The notes under the pieces are model-generated. The model saw only the letters and a program-made list of their open reading frames with translations. It was not told where the DNA came from and did not search any database. Shown here piece after piece: positions 46,979 through 57,288 of a stretch of DNA of 64,000 nt. Position 1 is the stretch's first letter; the number at the start of each line of letters is the position of its first letter. This DNA is from Sorex araneus (taxonomy: Eukaryota > Chordata > Mammalia > Eulipotyphla > Soricidae), in NCBI RefSeq assembly GCF_027595985.1, contig NC_073313.1, positions 115,645,552 to 115,709,551 of the forward strand. Direction: 5' to 3'. A program made the position numbers and the translations under genes.

Positions 46979-47108
46979 AAGAGTGATTTTCAAGAATTCC
47001 TCAGGATGTAGGAAAAAAGTAGGTATAAATGAAGAATCCTTCTGGCGATGCAAATATTTTGCATCTCAAACACATTTATGTCAATATATAGTTTTGATCA
47101 GTTATTAC

Positions 47109-47176
47109 TGTAGCACTTTCATCCCACTAGTTATCAATCTACTCGGGCAGGCGCCAGTAGCATCTCCATTTGTCCC
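47109..47176 (-). mobile_element. SINE long-body fragment
   Basis: 'CATCCCACTAGTTATCAATC' and 'GCAGGCGCCAGTAGCATCTC'. Ends at the left TSD of the next L1. Confidence 0.6.
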
Positions 47177-47191
47177 AGCCCTGAGATTTTA

Positions 47192-48138
47192 TTTTTATTT
47201 ATTTTTATTTTTTTAAATTGATTTATTCTTTTATTAAATCACCATGTGGAAAGTTACACAGCTTTCAGGTTTAAGTCTCAGTTATACAATGCTCGAACAC
47301 CCATCCCTTCACCAGTGCACATATTCCACCACCAAGAATCACAGTATACCTTCCCCTTCCCCCCACTTCTCCAACCCCCCACCCCGCATGTGTAACTGGT
47401 AAATTTCACTTTACTTTCACTTTACTCTGATTACATTCAATATTTCAACAAAAAACTCACTATTATTGATTTGGAGTTTCTCCCCCCTAAAGTCGATCTG
47501 CTGAAAAGATAGCATTTGATAATTTGTTTTCCATTGCCGAGAATGAAGAGATATGAGGTCGAGAGGCTGCACTAGCAGCCACATGGTTTTGGATTTCTGT
47601 ATTTTAGTGACTAAGTCCTGATAAATATCTGCCAGAAATTGCAACATTGTAAGCTTGTATCTCTCAGCTACTTTATATTCCACATATGAGTGCAATCTTT
47701 CTATGTCTGTCTCTTTCTTTCTGACTCATTTCACTCAGCATGATACTTTCCATGTTGATCCACTTATATGCCAATTTCATGACTTCATGTTTTCTGACAG
47801 CTACATAGTATTCCATTGTGTATATATACCAGAGTTTCTTTAGCCAGTCATCTGTTTTTGGCACTCTGGTTTTTTCCATATTGTGGCTATTGTAAACAGT
47901 GTGGCAATGAACATGGAAATGCAGATGTCATTTCTTCTATATCTTTTTGCCTCTCCGGGATATATTCCCAGGAGTGGTATTGCTGGGTCAAATGGAAACT
48001 CAATTTCTAACTTTTTGAGAATCGTCCATATTGTTTTCCAAAAGGGCTGAACCAGTCGGCATTCTCACCAGCAGTGAAGGAGAGTCCCTTTCTCCCCACA
48101 TCCACGCCAACACCGGTTGCATTTGTTTTTTGGGATGT
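47192..48138 (-). mobile_element. 5'-truncated L1, long-3'-UTR subfamily, 15-bp TSD
   Basis: Antisense tail, C-rich 3' UTR, a subfamily-specific 3' UTR stretch (about 47450-47660) shared with the composite element at 13.3-13.5 kb, and ORF2 end ('TDDWLKKLWYIYTMEYYVAV', 47673-47879). AGCCCTGAGATTTTA repeats at 47177-47191 and 48139-48153. Confidence 0.93.
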
Positions 48139-48164
48139 AGCCCTGAGATTTTAGCTCGTAAACT

Positions 48165-48575
48165 TTATGCCCTTTCTCCGTGGATGCGGCACAACAGCTG
48201 GATGTCTTTGGGCATAATGGTGACGCGCTTGGCATGGATGGTGCAAAAGTTGGTATCCTCGAAGAGTCCCCCACCCCCCCAGGTAGGCCTCACATACCTC
48301 CTGCAGTGCCGTGAGTGCTGAGCTCTGCAAGCGCAGGCCAGTCTTGAAGTCCTGCGCATTTTGCACACCAGCCACTGGAACGGTAGCTTGCAGATAAGCG
48401 GCTTGGTGGACGTCTGGTAGCGGCGGATCTTGCACAGAGCCACGGTGTCGTGCTGGTAGCGGCGCCACTTCTTCACGCTGCCTGTGGCTGGCATGCTCTT
48501 GCAGGCGCCTTGGTGGCCAGCTGATGTGGGGCGCCTTCCGGCCCATTGACTTGCACTATCTGCTTAGTATGAGCT
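48165..48575 (-). pseudogene. Histone H3 pseudogene (H3.1-type)
   Basis: Histone H3 is a core nucleosome protein. On the minus strand, an N-terminal tail region near 48575-48510 ('GGKAP'-like, out of frame) leads into '[16 protein letters not shown]', '[20 protein letters not shown]', '[12 protein letters not shown]', '[10 protein letters not shown]', '[20 protein letters not shown]' and C-terminal 'RIHGERA' before TAA at 48165-48167. The SSA and CEAYL residues suit replication-dependent H3.1 better than H3.3 (AAI, SEAYL). A G/C-run insertion near 48272-48280 and other shifts break the frame, and several arginines have changed to W, C or H. No histone stem-loop or A-tail is visible downstream, where an L1 duplication begins 12 bp past the stop. 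Confidence 0.93.
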
Positions 48576-48631
48576 CTCTCGTTCTCCCCAACTCAGTTGG
48601 AGGATCCTTCAGGGTTACGGAAATGAGACCC

Positions 48632-48735
48632 ATTCTTGCTACTGTTGTTGGCATATTTAGTACATCTCAGGTAGCTTGCCAGGCTCTGCCGTGTGGACGG
48701 GATACCCTCGGTAGCTTGCCAGGCTCTGGGGGGTG
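48632..48735 (-). mobile_element. SINE long-body fragment
   Basis: 'GCTACTGTTGTTGGCATATT', 'CTCAGGTAGCTTGCCAGGCT', 'CCTCGGTAGCTTGCCAGGCT' lie between the two pseudogenes. Both ends missing. Confidence 0.75.
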
Positions 48736-48877
48736 GGGAATGGAGGCTTCTTTGGGGGCGATCTCTAATTGTCCCTGCAGATGTTCCCAGTCTTTCGAAT
48801 GTAAGCTCCTGGTGACCAGCTTGCTGTAACAATTTGCACGGTGACAACACGCACCTGCCTGCGTCTTTGGGTAGTGC

Positions 48878-49090
48878 CTGGGGCATCTGTGGCCTCAGGT
48901 TGATCGCCTTGAGGTGGATGGAGTGTGCCTGAAGATCAGTGAATAGCTGGCAGAGCAAGACCCCATCACATAGGGTCTGTAGGGTCTGTGCCAGGTCAAA
49001 CACCTGTGCCGAGTCCCAAGTGACTCAGTGGTTGGAGGACAGCGTCCTTCAGTGGATAAGCCACTGTGTGTGCTACTGTCACTGTTCCAT
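48878..49090 (-). pseudogene. VAV-family (VAV3-like) first-exon pseudogene, calponin-homology domain
   Basis: VAV proteins are Rho/Rac guanine-nucleotide exchange factors that start with a calponin-homology domain. On the minus strand, from an ATG at 49090-49088, the reading is M-E-Q then stops, 'QWLIH', a stop, 'VTWDSAQVFDLAQTL', an apparent 9-base duplication, 'CDGVLLCQLF', and 'HSIHLKAINLRPQMPQ' ending at 48878. These blocks track VAV3 most closely (HSI, INLRPQM), with gaps made only by stops. Similarity stops abruptly after about 70 codons, near where I recall the first coding exon of VAV genes ending; no GT donor remains there (CAG then GCA). This suggests a copied genomic exon or a truncated retrocopy. 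Confidence 0.8.
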
Positions 49091-49115
49091 GCTTGATAGT
49101 GTTGTGACTCGGCCT

Positions 49116-49117
<2 letters not shown>

Positions 49118-49167
<50 letters not shown>

Positions 49168-49180
49168 TATATATGTATGT
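49118..49180. repeat. (AT)n/(ATGT)n microsatellite
   Basis: AT run with GTAT variants just upstream of the VAV-like ATG. Confidence 0.95.
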
Positions 49181-49394
49181 ACACAAACTGCCCCCATCAC
49201 CATGTAATCTTGTCAATGGCCAAGATCTAGAGACTACAAAACAAAGCTCCTGGAAGAGAGTGATGCAGAACCTCCTGCCTCAGTGCCAGGCTGTCTTCAC
49301 TGGGGCCCCCTCAGAATGGGGCAAAATTTATTTTGCTTGCATTCGGTAGACTTGGAGCACCTGTAAGGATGATTAGAGACCGCCCTAAAAGCCT

Positions 49395-49582
49395 CCATCC
49401 CTCTTGGAGAGCCCCAAATATGGCAGCATTGGGAAGGACAAGTAAGGAGAGGCTGTGATGCTCTTTGTGTTCCTGGAGCGAGCAGACGTCATTGGGCTAC
49501 ACTAGCATGAGGCAGAGATGAATGGAGACATTACTGGTCCCCGCTCCAGCAAAGCAACGGGATGACAAGTGATTCAAGTGAT
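49395..49582 (+). mobile_element. SINE long-body form, 3' part
   Basis: 'GCATTGGGAAGGACAAGTAA', 'CTCTTTGTGTTCCTGGAGCG', 'AGACGTCATTGGGCTACACT' and 'AATGGAGACATTACTGGTCC'. The same body in antisense is at 17636-17792. Confidence 0.75.
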
Positions 49583-49637
49583 ATATATATATATATATAT
49601 GTATATGTGTATGTGTATATATATACATATATATATA
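49580..49637. repeat. (AT)n microsatellite at SINE tail
   Basis: AT/GTAT run following the SINE; probably grew from its tail. Confidence 0.93.
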
Positions 49638-49812
49638 GGGAACCACATCTGAGTGTGTTAAGGGCCACGAGGACCATCACACCTAGTGGTATTCAGTGGA
49701 TGATGTAGTATGCAGAGTCAGGATGGAACCCAGAGCCTCACGCTCTTTAGGCAATGTGCTCTGTCCTTTGACTAATATTCCCAGCTCTAGAAGAATTATC
49801 TTTTTACAAATT

Positions 49813-49976
49813 TGTTTCTGTTTTTGGACCACACCCAGCAGTGCAGTGCTCAGGGCTTACTCCTGGTTCTGTGCTCAGGGGTCACTCCTGGCAGTGCTCA
49901 GGGAACCCTATTGGGTACCCTGGATGGAAGCTGAGTCAATGCCTCAGCCCTAGCCGGTGTACTATCAGTTAGGCCC
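49813..49976 (-). mobile_element. Old SOR-type SINE
   Basis: Antisense 'GGACCACACCCAGCAGTGCA', 'CTGTGCTCAGGGGTCACTCC', 'GTACTATCAGTTAGGCCCC'. Confidence 0.85.
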
Positions 49977-50109
49977 CACAATAATCCATTTTCTATTTTA
50001 CACACAATGCTTTTTTTCTTATATTTTACATTTTCATAATTTATATTTTCATAATTTATAATTGCTCAAGATTTTTACAAACAGAATATTTTCCAGGGTA
50101 TTTACCCAC

Positions 50110-51398
50110 AGATAATGGGTGCCAGAGATTTGCATTTAAATAAAAGTATTGACCATGAAATTACAAAGTTATTCATGATTGGGTTTCAGGCATATGATAT
50201 TTCAACACCAATCTCCACACCAGAGTCCACTTCCCTTCACCAATGCCCCCACCCCTCACCATTTGCTTCCCACCCTGCTTTTACCAGAAGCACTTATTTT
50301 TGAGTGGGTTAATTAAAATAAATTTTTGCAATGTGATCAACAGTACTGTTGCTGATAGGATTTCACACATAAAATGTCCCACCTTTCAGAACTACCTCCT
50401 CCTTTTTGTTGAATGCTTCATTACACCACAGATGTAGCCCCCTCCCTGGCTTATCCCCTAACACCTCTCAAGTGGCATGTTTCTTACTGAATGCCAGTTC
50501 TCATAGCCTTTGTTTCGGTTGCCTTCGGTTATTCATTATTTCACCATTATGATTCTTTATGTCCAGCATATGAGAGAGATCATTTTGTGTCAGTCTCTCT
50601 CCCTCTGACTAACTTCACTCAGCGTGATATTCTCCAGGTCCCTCCATGTGGCAGCAAATTTCATGACAAACTTTTCTTATAGCCAAGTAATATTCCATTG
50701 TGTATATGTATCATAGTTTTCTCATCTATTCTTGGATATTTGGTTGTTTCCACATTTTGGCTATTGTTGATAGTACTGCAAGTAAGATGGGAATGTAAAG
50801 GTCTTTTCTCCATTTTGTTTTTGGACCCTGGCAATATGAATATTACACAAATATTACAATATTACAATAACTGGCAGTGCTGGACCAAATGGAAGCCGGA
50901 TCAAATGGAAGCTCAGTTCCTAGATTTTTAAGAAATATTCATATTTTCCAGAAAGACTGGAACAGTTGACATTCCCATAAGCAGTGAATGAGAGTCTCTT
51001 TTTCCTTGCATCAGCACCACCACTGATTGTTCTTATTCTTTTGGATATGTACCAGTCTCTGGGGGGTGAGATGATATCTCTGTTGTTTTGATTTGCATCT
51101 CCCTGATAAATAGCAATGCAGAGGACTTTTTTCATGTGCTTTTTGGCCACTTGTATTTCTTCTTTGGGGAAGTTTCAGTTTGTCTCTTCTCTCCATTTTT
51201 TTGATAGGGTTGGAATTTTTTCTTGTAAAGTTCTATCAGTGCCATATAAATATATATATATCTTAATATATATCTTAGATGTGAACCCCTTATCAGACAA
51301 GTGTTAGGCAAATAATTTCTCCCATTCTGTGGGTAGTCTGTATCATGGTGATAGTTTCCTTTGAGGTACAGAATAATATTTTTTATATTATAAATTAT
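50110..51398 (-). mobile_element. Older 5'-truncated L1
   Basis: Antisense 3' UTR (from 50140), ORF2 C-terminal region including 'CACTCAGCGTGATATTCTCC', 'AATATTCCATTGTGTATATG', 'TTGATTTGCATCTCCCTGAT' and up to 'CCCTTATCAGACAAGTGTTA'. About 1.3 kb, diverged subfamily. Confidence 0.85.
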
Positions 51399-51410
51399 CA
51401 AGTGATATAT

Positions 51411-51668
51411 CAGGGCTGGAGCGATAGCACAGCGGATAGGGTATTTGCCTTGCATGAGGCTTACCCAGGTTTGATTCCTCTGTTCCTCTCGGAGAGCCTG
51501 GCAAGCTATCTAGAGTATCCTGCCCGCATGACAGAGCCTGGCAAGTTACCCGTGGAGTATTTGTTATGCCAAAGACAGTAACAACAAGTCTCACAATGGA
51601 GACATTACTGGTGCCCGCTTGAGGAAATCGATGAACAACGGGACAACAGTGGCAAAACAGTGGTGGTA
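51411..51668 (+). mobile_element. SINE long-body form, full, with 12-bp TSD
   Basis: 'GGGCTGGAGCGATAGCACAG', 'CTCTCGGAGAGCCTGGCAAG', 'AGACAGTAACAACAAGTCTC', 'AATCGATGAACAACGGGACA'. CAAGTGATATAT at 51399-51410 and 51669-51680. The best single reference for this SINE form in the window. Confidence 0.95.
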
Positions 51669-51677
51669 CAAGTGATA

Positions 51678-51680
<3 letters not shown>

Positions 51681-51727
<47 letters not shown>

Positions 51728-51728
51728 A
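51681..51728. repeat. (ATCT)n microsatellite
   Basis: About 11 TATC units between two SINEs of opposite orientation. Confidence 0.97.
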
Positions 51729-51737
51729 TATTACTTT

Positions 51738-51882
51738 CTGGGTCACACCTGGCGATGCACTCAGAAAATGCTCCTGGCGATGCTCATGGGACCATATGGG
51801 ATGCTGGGAATCAAACTTGGGTCAGCTGCGTGCAAGGCAAATGCCCTACCCGCTGTGCTATTGATCCAGCCCCATACTATCA
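51738..51882 (-). mobile_element. SOR-type SINE
   Basis: Antisense 'GGGTCACACCTGGCGATGCA', a roughly 25-bp internal loss, 'GGGATGCTGGGAATCAAACT', 'GTGCTATTGATCCAGCCCC'. Confidence 0.93.
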
Positions 51883-52604
51883 ATATTTCTTAAGGGAACA
51901 AATTTTCTTTATCATATTCTAAGATAAGCAGACACAAGAATATTCCACACTGCTAAGTAGGCACTCTCAGTACCTAAACTGAACAAAAGTGCTGCAGGCA
52001 GACGGAGATAAAGTTTTAGGGGAAATAATAAAAACATAAAAGCAATTGTCTACTCTTGACTAGCCCAGGGCCATGAGAAGCATATACATTTGAGATGCAA
52101 ACACCAAGCTCTTTGGAGATGGAAATGAAAGAGCCTTTACCCAGATGCAGAAACTGATACCACCCAGAGAAGTGTGGATCCCATCCTCAGAAAACCTTCC
52201 AGATCTAAAGGATATATATGAAAAAACTTTCAAGAATCTAAAGCTTTTCCCCTTAACAACAACATCCTAAGCAAAGATTCTCACCCAGGCAGGGGCAGTT
52301 TGAAAGAAGCCCTACTCAAAAACTACTCTAAGCCAGAATGGCGTGGGCAGGAGGAGGAAAAACCATGGCAGCAGCCACAGCAAGTTGAGAGAGAGAGAGA
52401 AAGATACAATATGTATGTGTATATGGATCTATCTATAAAATTCTGGGTGTTAATTTGGTATGTGGAGTCAAGTATTCTCAGGGATCTAAACAGAAGGTAA
52501 AGAATTGCTTCAGGTAGCAGTAATTAGGCAGAAAGAACCCTGGGACTTTTAAAATATCAGTTCCTAGAAATTATTTTGGCTTTTGATGCCAGGAGAGGGT
52601 TCAG
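51883..52604. other. Spacer, nothing firm
   Basis: No recognised repeat. A composition shift toward A-rich and GAGA at 52370-52400 is unremarkable. Confidence 0.45.
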
Positions 52605-53125
52605 GTATTGCTGTAGGCAGTTAGATAGGAAAAGGCCCTGGACAATGAATCACAGCAGCAAAACTTCTGGGAGGAAAATTCCAAGGCTGATACACCTTAT
52701 GGATACAGATAAGACCTTGAGCAACTGACCCTGAGGAGATTGGACCCCTCCCCATGAAGCAAATTCCTCAAATACCCTCAGACTGATTAACTTTAGTGAT
52801 TTAGCCCAAAGAAGAACATCAACACTCCCAACCTCCCTGGTAACCATAGCAACGGACTTTTACCTTGGAAGAAGCCCCACTTAGGGGAAGGTTGGAAAAA
52901 CCCTATAAGGCTATAAAGCCACCTTGAACAAAGGAAACATGCACACATGCTACCATAGTCCATGAGCTTTTTGTGCCCATGTGGCTGAGCACATGACGCT
53001 TGAGCACATGTGTTCCCAGTATCTCCCCTCTTGAAATGCGTACTTTCATGCTTTTCTGTCTAATGCTGGTAGGTATGTATGGGCTCTCTACAACCTTGGA
53101 GAAACGTGTTCTGTCTTGAGTGTGT

Positions 53126-53128
<3 letters not shown>

Positions 53129-53182
<54 letters not shown>
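53129..53182. repeat. (CT)n microsatellite in the LTR
   Basis: About 27 CT units in the region before the polyadenylation signal. Confidence 0.97.
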
Positions 53183-53188
<6 letters not shown>

Positions 53189-53373
53189 TTCCCTCCACAC
53201 ATTCAAAAACCCTCCAAATAAAACCTATTTACTTCACTGCTTGTCTATTCCTGAAATTCCTTTCTGTGAGGCGAGTCAAGAACCAAGCAACCCTGGGTCC
53301 CGATGGTAGTAACGGATGGAAAGAAAATGACTGTCTTTCTCCTCCCCGCTTCACATAAGTCATTCGTGGGGCC

Positions 53374-54067
53374 TGATGTCGGTGGGCCCCACGGGTGATT
53401 TTCGTGAAGCGGGGAGGAGAAAGATGGTCACTTTCTCTCCAACCGCCTCAAACACCCGGGACCCAGGGTTACTGGGTTCTTGTCTCGCTCGCGGAAAAGA
53501 ATTTCAGGAGTAGACAAGCAGTGAAGTAGCAGATTTTATTTAGAGGTTTCTGAGGGAAGGAGGAAAGGATAAGTGGAAAGGGAAAACCAGTAGGAGTAAC
53601 GCGCTCAAGAAAGAACGCGGGCTCCTCCAAAGATGGAGAGAGCTACACACATCCTAGCACTGGACACGAAAGCATGAAAAGTACACATCTCAAGGGGGAA
53701 GATGCGGGCGACACATGCGCTCGGCCACATGGCACAAGCAGCACATGGGCTCAGGCAGCATATGCGCGCACTTCCTTTGTTCAAGGTGGCCTTTATAGGG
53801 TTTCTCCAACCTGCCCCCCACGTGGGGGCTTCTTCCCAGGTAAAAGTCCGTTGCTAAGGATGTTACCAGGGAGGTTGGAAGTGGTGATGGCCTTCTTTGG
53901 GGAACCCCCTGGGGAGGGGTCTATTGTCCTCAGAGTCTGTTGAAGGTCTTATCAGGTCCTTTTCCTGTATCCACAGGGTGGGTCAGTCTCAGGATTCTCC
54001 TCCCCGGAGACTTTGATGATCTAAGTTTCATTGCCAGGGGCCTTTCGCTATCTACTTGCCAACATCA
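53374..54067 (-). mobile_element. Intact solo LTR, family A, inserted in the previous LTR
   Basis: On the minus strand it begins TGATGTTGGCAAGTAG (54067) and ends CCCACCGACATCA (53374). TATA box CCCTATAAAGG (about 53795) and signal AAATAAAATCTG (about 53534). The 5-bp duplication GGGCC lies at 53369-53373 and 54068-54072. It is 694 bp with CpG-rich U5, the best preserved family A copy. No viral genes. Confidence 0.93.
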
Positions 54068-54692
54068 GGGCCCACATCAGTATCTTATGTAAAGTGGAGG
54101 GGAAAGCCTGAGAAGGAAATCTACCACTTTCTCACTCTATCCACCTCTGCCACCCAGGCAATGGCTAGGGAATCTCACATTGGTACGAGTCTCAGTGAGC
54201 CTTGCTCTTTACAGGAAAGGAAAGTCAGTCCTAGACCTTAAGCAGGCCTTTCAGATCCTCACCTTTCATTCAAAGAAAACAATTTCAGAGGAGATGAGAA
54301 GTGAAATAAAAACAGGTTTTATTTAGAAATTTTGAAGAGAGAGAGAGATAGAGAGAGAGAGAAGCACGCTCAAATGAGAGAGAATATGGATTTCTCCAGA
54401 GTGAAGAGAGGAAGTGTGTGTTATTCTCCAACCAGAGTGAAGATGGAACTCTAGTATACACCCCAGTGTTAAAATATGAAATTACACATCTCAGGAGGAA
54501 AGATTTGAGCAACAAGTGGGTGCAGACACTAAGTTCATGGGCTGGCAACAATTATGTATGTACTTCTTTGTTCTGAGTTGGCTTTTTTAAGGTTTCACCC
54601 AACTTGCCACACATAGAGCTTTTTAGTTATTAATCTATGTAAGTCTTCCCTGGGTTGGTTGCCTAGGGGTAGAGTTGGGAGCAGTTATTGAT

Positions 54693-54997
54693 TGTAAGAA
54701 ATTACGCAACCCGGAGATTCTTCTGGCAGCGATTTATTCAGAGGGACCTTCTCATGCAAAATGGGAAAGAAGAGGAATGAGGGATGAATGAGGAGGAACC
54801 CCACCTAGCTAGGCAGCTTCCCTCCTTATCTACCCCTCGCTGCCTGCTTACGCCCAAGTGTCTGCAGCTGATAAACTAGTTACAGCTCGTGGCGTGACAA
54901 GACATCCTGATTCCTTATCAGGTGTTATCTACGAAGCACGGTGTAATTAACAAGAAACAGGTGTCCATGAAGCACGGTCCCGTGGCAGCTCTCCACA
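54693..54997 (-). mobile_element. Solo LTR, ERV2/ERVK-type, 6-bp TSD
   Basis: 305 bp, minus strand TGTGGAGAGCTGCC...ATTTCTTACA. Polyadenylation signal AATAAATCGC (antisense near 54728-54737). The perfect 6-bp duplication ATTGAT lies at 54687-54692 and 54998-55003; 6 bp is typical of class II (ERVK/IAP-like) integration. No internal genes. Confidence 0.92.
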
Positions 54998-55018
54998 ATT
55001 GATCTTTGATATTCTTTT

Positions 55019-57288
55019 TAAAAAATTTTTATTGAATCACTGTGAGATAGTTACAAGCTTTCATGTTTGGGTTACAATCACACAATGATCAAACACCCAT
55101 CCCTCCACCAGTGCACATTCCCCATCACCAATACCCCCAGTATACCCACCCCCTCTCACCCTTCCCTGCCTCCATGGAAGACAATATTCCCAATACTCTC
55201 TCTATACTTTGGGGCATTATGGCTTTCAACTAAGACACTTAGAGGTCATCATGTTTGTTCCATTATCTTCTTTAGGCACATATCTCCCATCTCAAATGAT
55301 TCCTCCAGCCATCATTTTCTTAGTGATTCTTTCTCTATTCTATCTGCCTTCTCCCTTCCACTCATGAAGCAGGCTTCCAGCTATGGGGAAATCCTCCTGG
55401 CCCTTGTATCTACTGTCCTTGAGTGTCAGCCTCATGTGATGTTATTCTATACTCCACAAATGAGTGCAGTCCTTCTATGTCTCTCTGTCTCTTTCTGACT
55501 CATTTCACTTAGCATGATACTCTCCATGTCTATCTATTTATAAGCAAATTTCATGATTCCATCTCTCCTAACAGCTGCATAGTATTCCATTGTGTAGATG
55601 TACCAAAGTTTCTTTAACCAGTCATCTGTTCTAGGGCACCTGGGTTGTTTCCATATTTTGGCTATTGTGAACAGTGCTACAATGAACACACAGGTACAGA
55701 TGTCATTTTTTCTGTGATTTTTTGCATCCTCAGGATATATTTCCACAAGTGGTAATGTGGGGTCATATGGAAGCTCAATTTCTAGTTTTAGAAGGGCTGT
55801 CCATATTGTTTTCCAGAAAGGCTGGACCAGTCAGCATTCCCACCAACAGTGAAAGACCGTACCTTTTTCCCCACGTCCATAGCAGGACTGGTTGCTTTTG
55901 TTCTTTTGAATGTGTGCCAGTCTCTGTGGTGTGAGATGATGTCTCATTGTTGTTTTGATTTGCATCTCCCTGATGATTAGCGAGGTGGAGCAGTTTTTTC
56001 ATGTGCCTTTTGGACATTCGTATTTCTTTTTTGAGGAAACTTCTGTTCATTTCTTCTCCCCAGTTTTTGATGGGGTTGGAGGTTTTTTTCTTATACAATT
56101 CTACTAGTGTCTTATATATCCTGGATATTTATCCCTTATCAGATGGGTACTGGGTAAATATTCTTTCCCATTCTGTGAGCTCTTTCTGTATTTTGGTCAC
56201 TGTTTCTTTTGAAGTGCAAAAGCCTCTCAGTTTGATGTAGTCCCATTTGTTTAAGTTTGCTTCCACCTGCATGGTTAGTGCTGTTTCATCCTTAAAGATG
56301 CTTTTAGTTTCAATGTCATGGAGAGTTCTGCCTACATTTTCCTCTATGTACCTTGTAGATGTATGTCTGATATTGAGGTTTTTAATCCAGTTTGATCTGA
56401 CTTTTGTGCCTGGCATTAGACAGAGGTCAGAGTTCATTTTTTTTTTCATGTAGCTATCCAGTTTTCCCAGCACCACTTGTTGAAGAGGCTTTCCTTGTTC
56501 CACTTCACATTTCTTGCTCCTTTGTCAAAGATAAAGTGGCCATATATTTGGGGGTCTGTGACAGGATATTCAACTCTGTTTCATTGGTCTGCGGTTCTGT
56601 TTCTAGCCCCATACCATGCTGTTTTAATTACTACTGCTTTGTAGTAGAGAAAATTGAGCACAACATTCTGCTGCCTGCAAGAAACACATGTCAATGGTCA
56701 GAGCAAACACAGGCTCAAAGTCAAATGCTGGAAAATGATCCCACAGGCAAACAAGTCCCATAAAAAGCTTGTGTAGCCATCCTAGTATCTGACCATATTA
56801 ATTTTAGGCTGAAGAAGGTGACAAGAGACAGTGAAGGTGATTTCTTATTGATAAAGTGATCTGTACAACAGGAAGAACTTACAATACTAAATATATATGC
56901 ACCTAATGAGGGACCAGCAAAGTACTTAAAACAACTACTCAAAGACTTGAAGAAAGACATCGATAGCAACACAATACTAGTGGGAAACTTCAACACCACT
57001 TAAACACCTCTTGATAGATCAACCAGACTCAAGCTTAGCAAGGACATACTTCATCTGAGGAAAGAAACGGAAGAAAGGGACTTGATATATACAGGACACT
57101 TCATCCTCAAAAAGCTGAATATACATTCTTCTCAAGTGTGCATGGAACATTCTCCAAGATAGGCCATATACTGAGCCACAAAACATACCTCCATAAAATT
57201 AAGAAGATAGAGATTGTACCAAAGGTCTTCTCAGACCAAGATGCACTGAAATTAGAAATAAATCACACACACAAACAGAAAATGAATT
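55019..57288. mobile_element. Twin-primed (5'-inverted) L1, 15-bp TSD
   Basis: 55019-56650: minus-strand tail, 3' UTR and ORF2 C-terminal half, including 'TDDWLKKLWYIYTMEYYAAV' (55534-55746) and 56129-56503. About 56650-57288: plus-strand ORF2 endonuclease sequence ('AACATTCTGCTGCCTGCAAG' onward). Compared with the full-length copy, about 1.9 kb between the parts is lost. CTTTGATATTCTTTT repeats at 55004-55018 and 57289-57303. Confidence 0.95.

Larger units (their letters stand above)
52609..54079 (+). mobile_element. LTR family A with a second LTR inserted near its 3' end
   Basis: Starts TGCTGTAGGCAG (52609), has CCCTATAAGG (about 52897), a (CT)n tract, AAATAAAACC (about 53216) and runs to GTGGGGCC at 53373. 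Its last bases, CACATCA, appear after the inserted LTR, ending at 54079. The 4-bp duplication GTAT lies at 52605-52608 and 54080-54083, which fixes both ends. Confidence 0.9.

Noticed and set aside
48593-49003. A 136-codon coding gene on the minus strand
   Set aside because: The frame joins VAV-like, unrelated and SINE sequence; the VAV part upstream of it contains stops.
51681-51728. CRISPR-like direct repeats
   Set aside because: A simple ATCT microsatellite without spacers. No repeat-spacer array exists in the window, and the DNA is mammalian.
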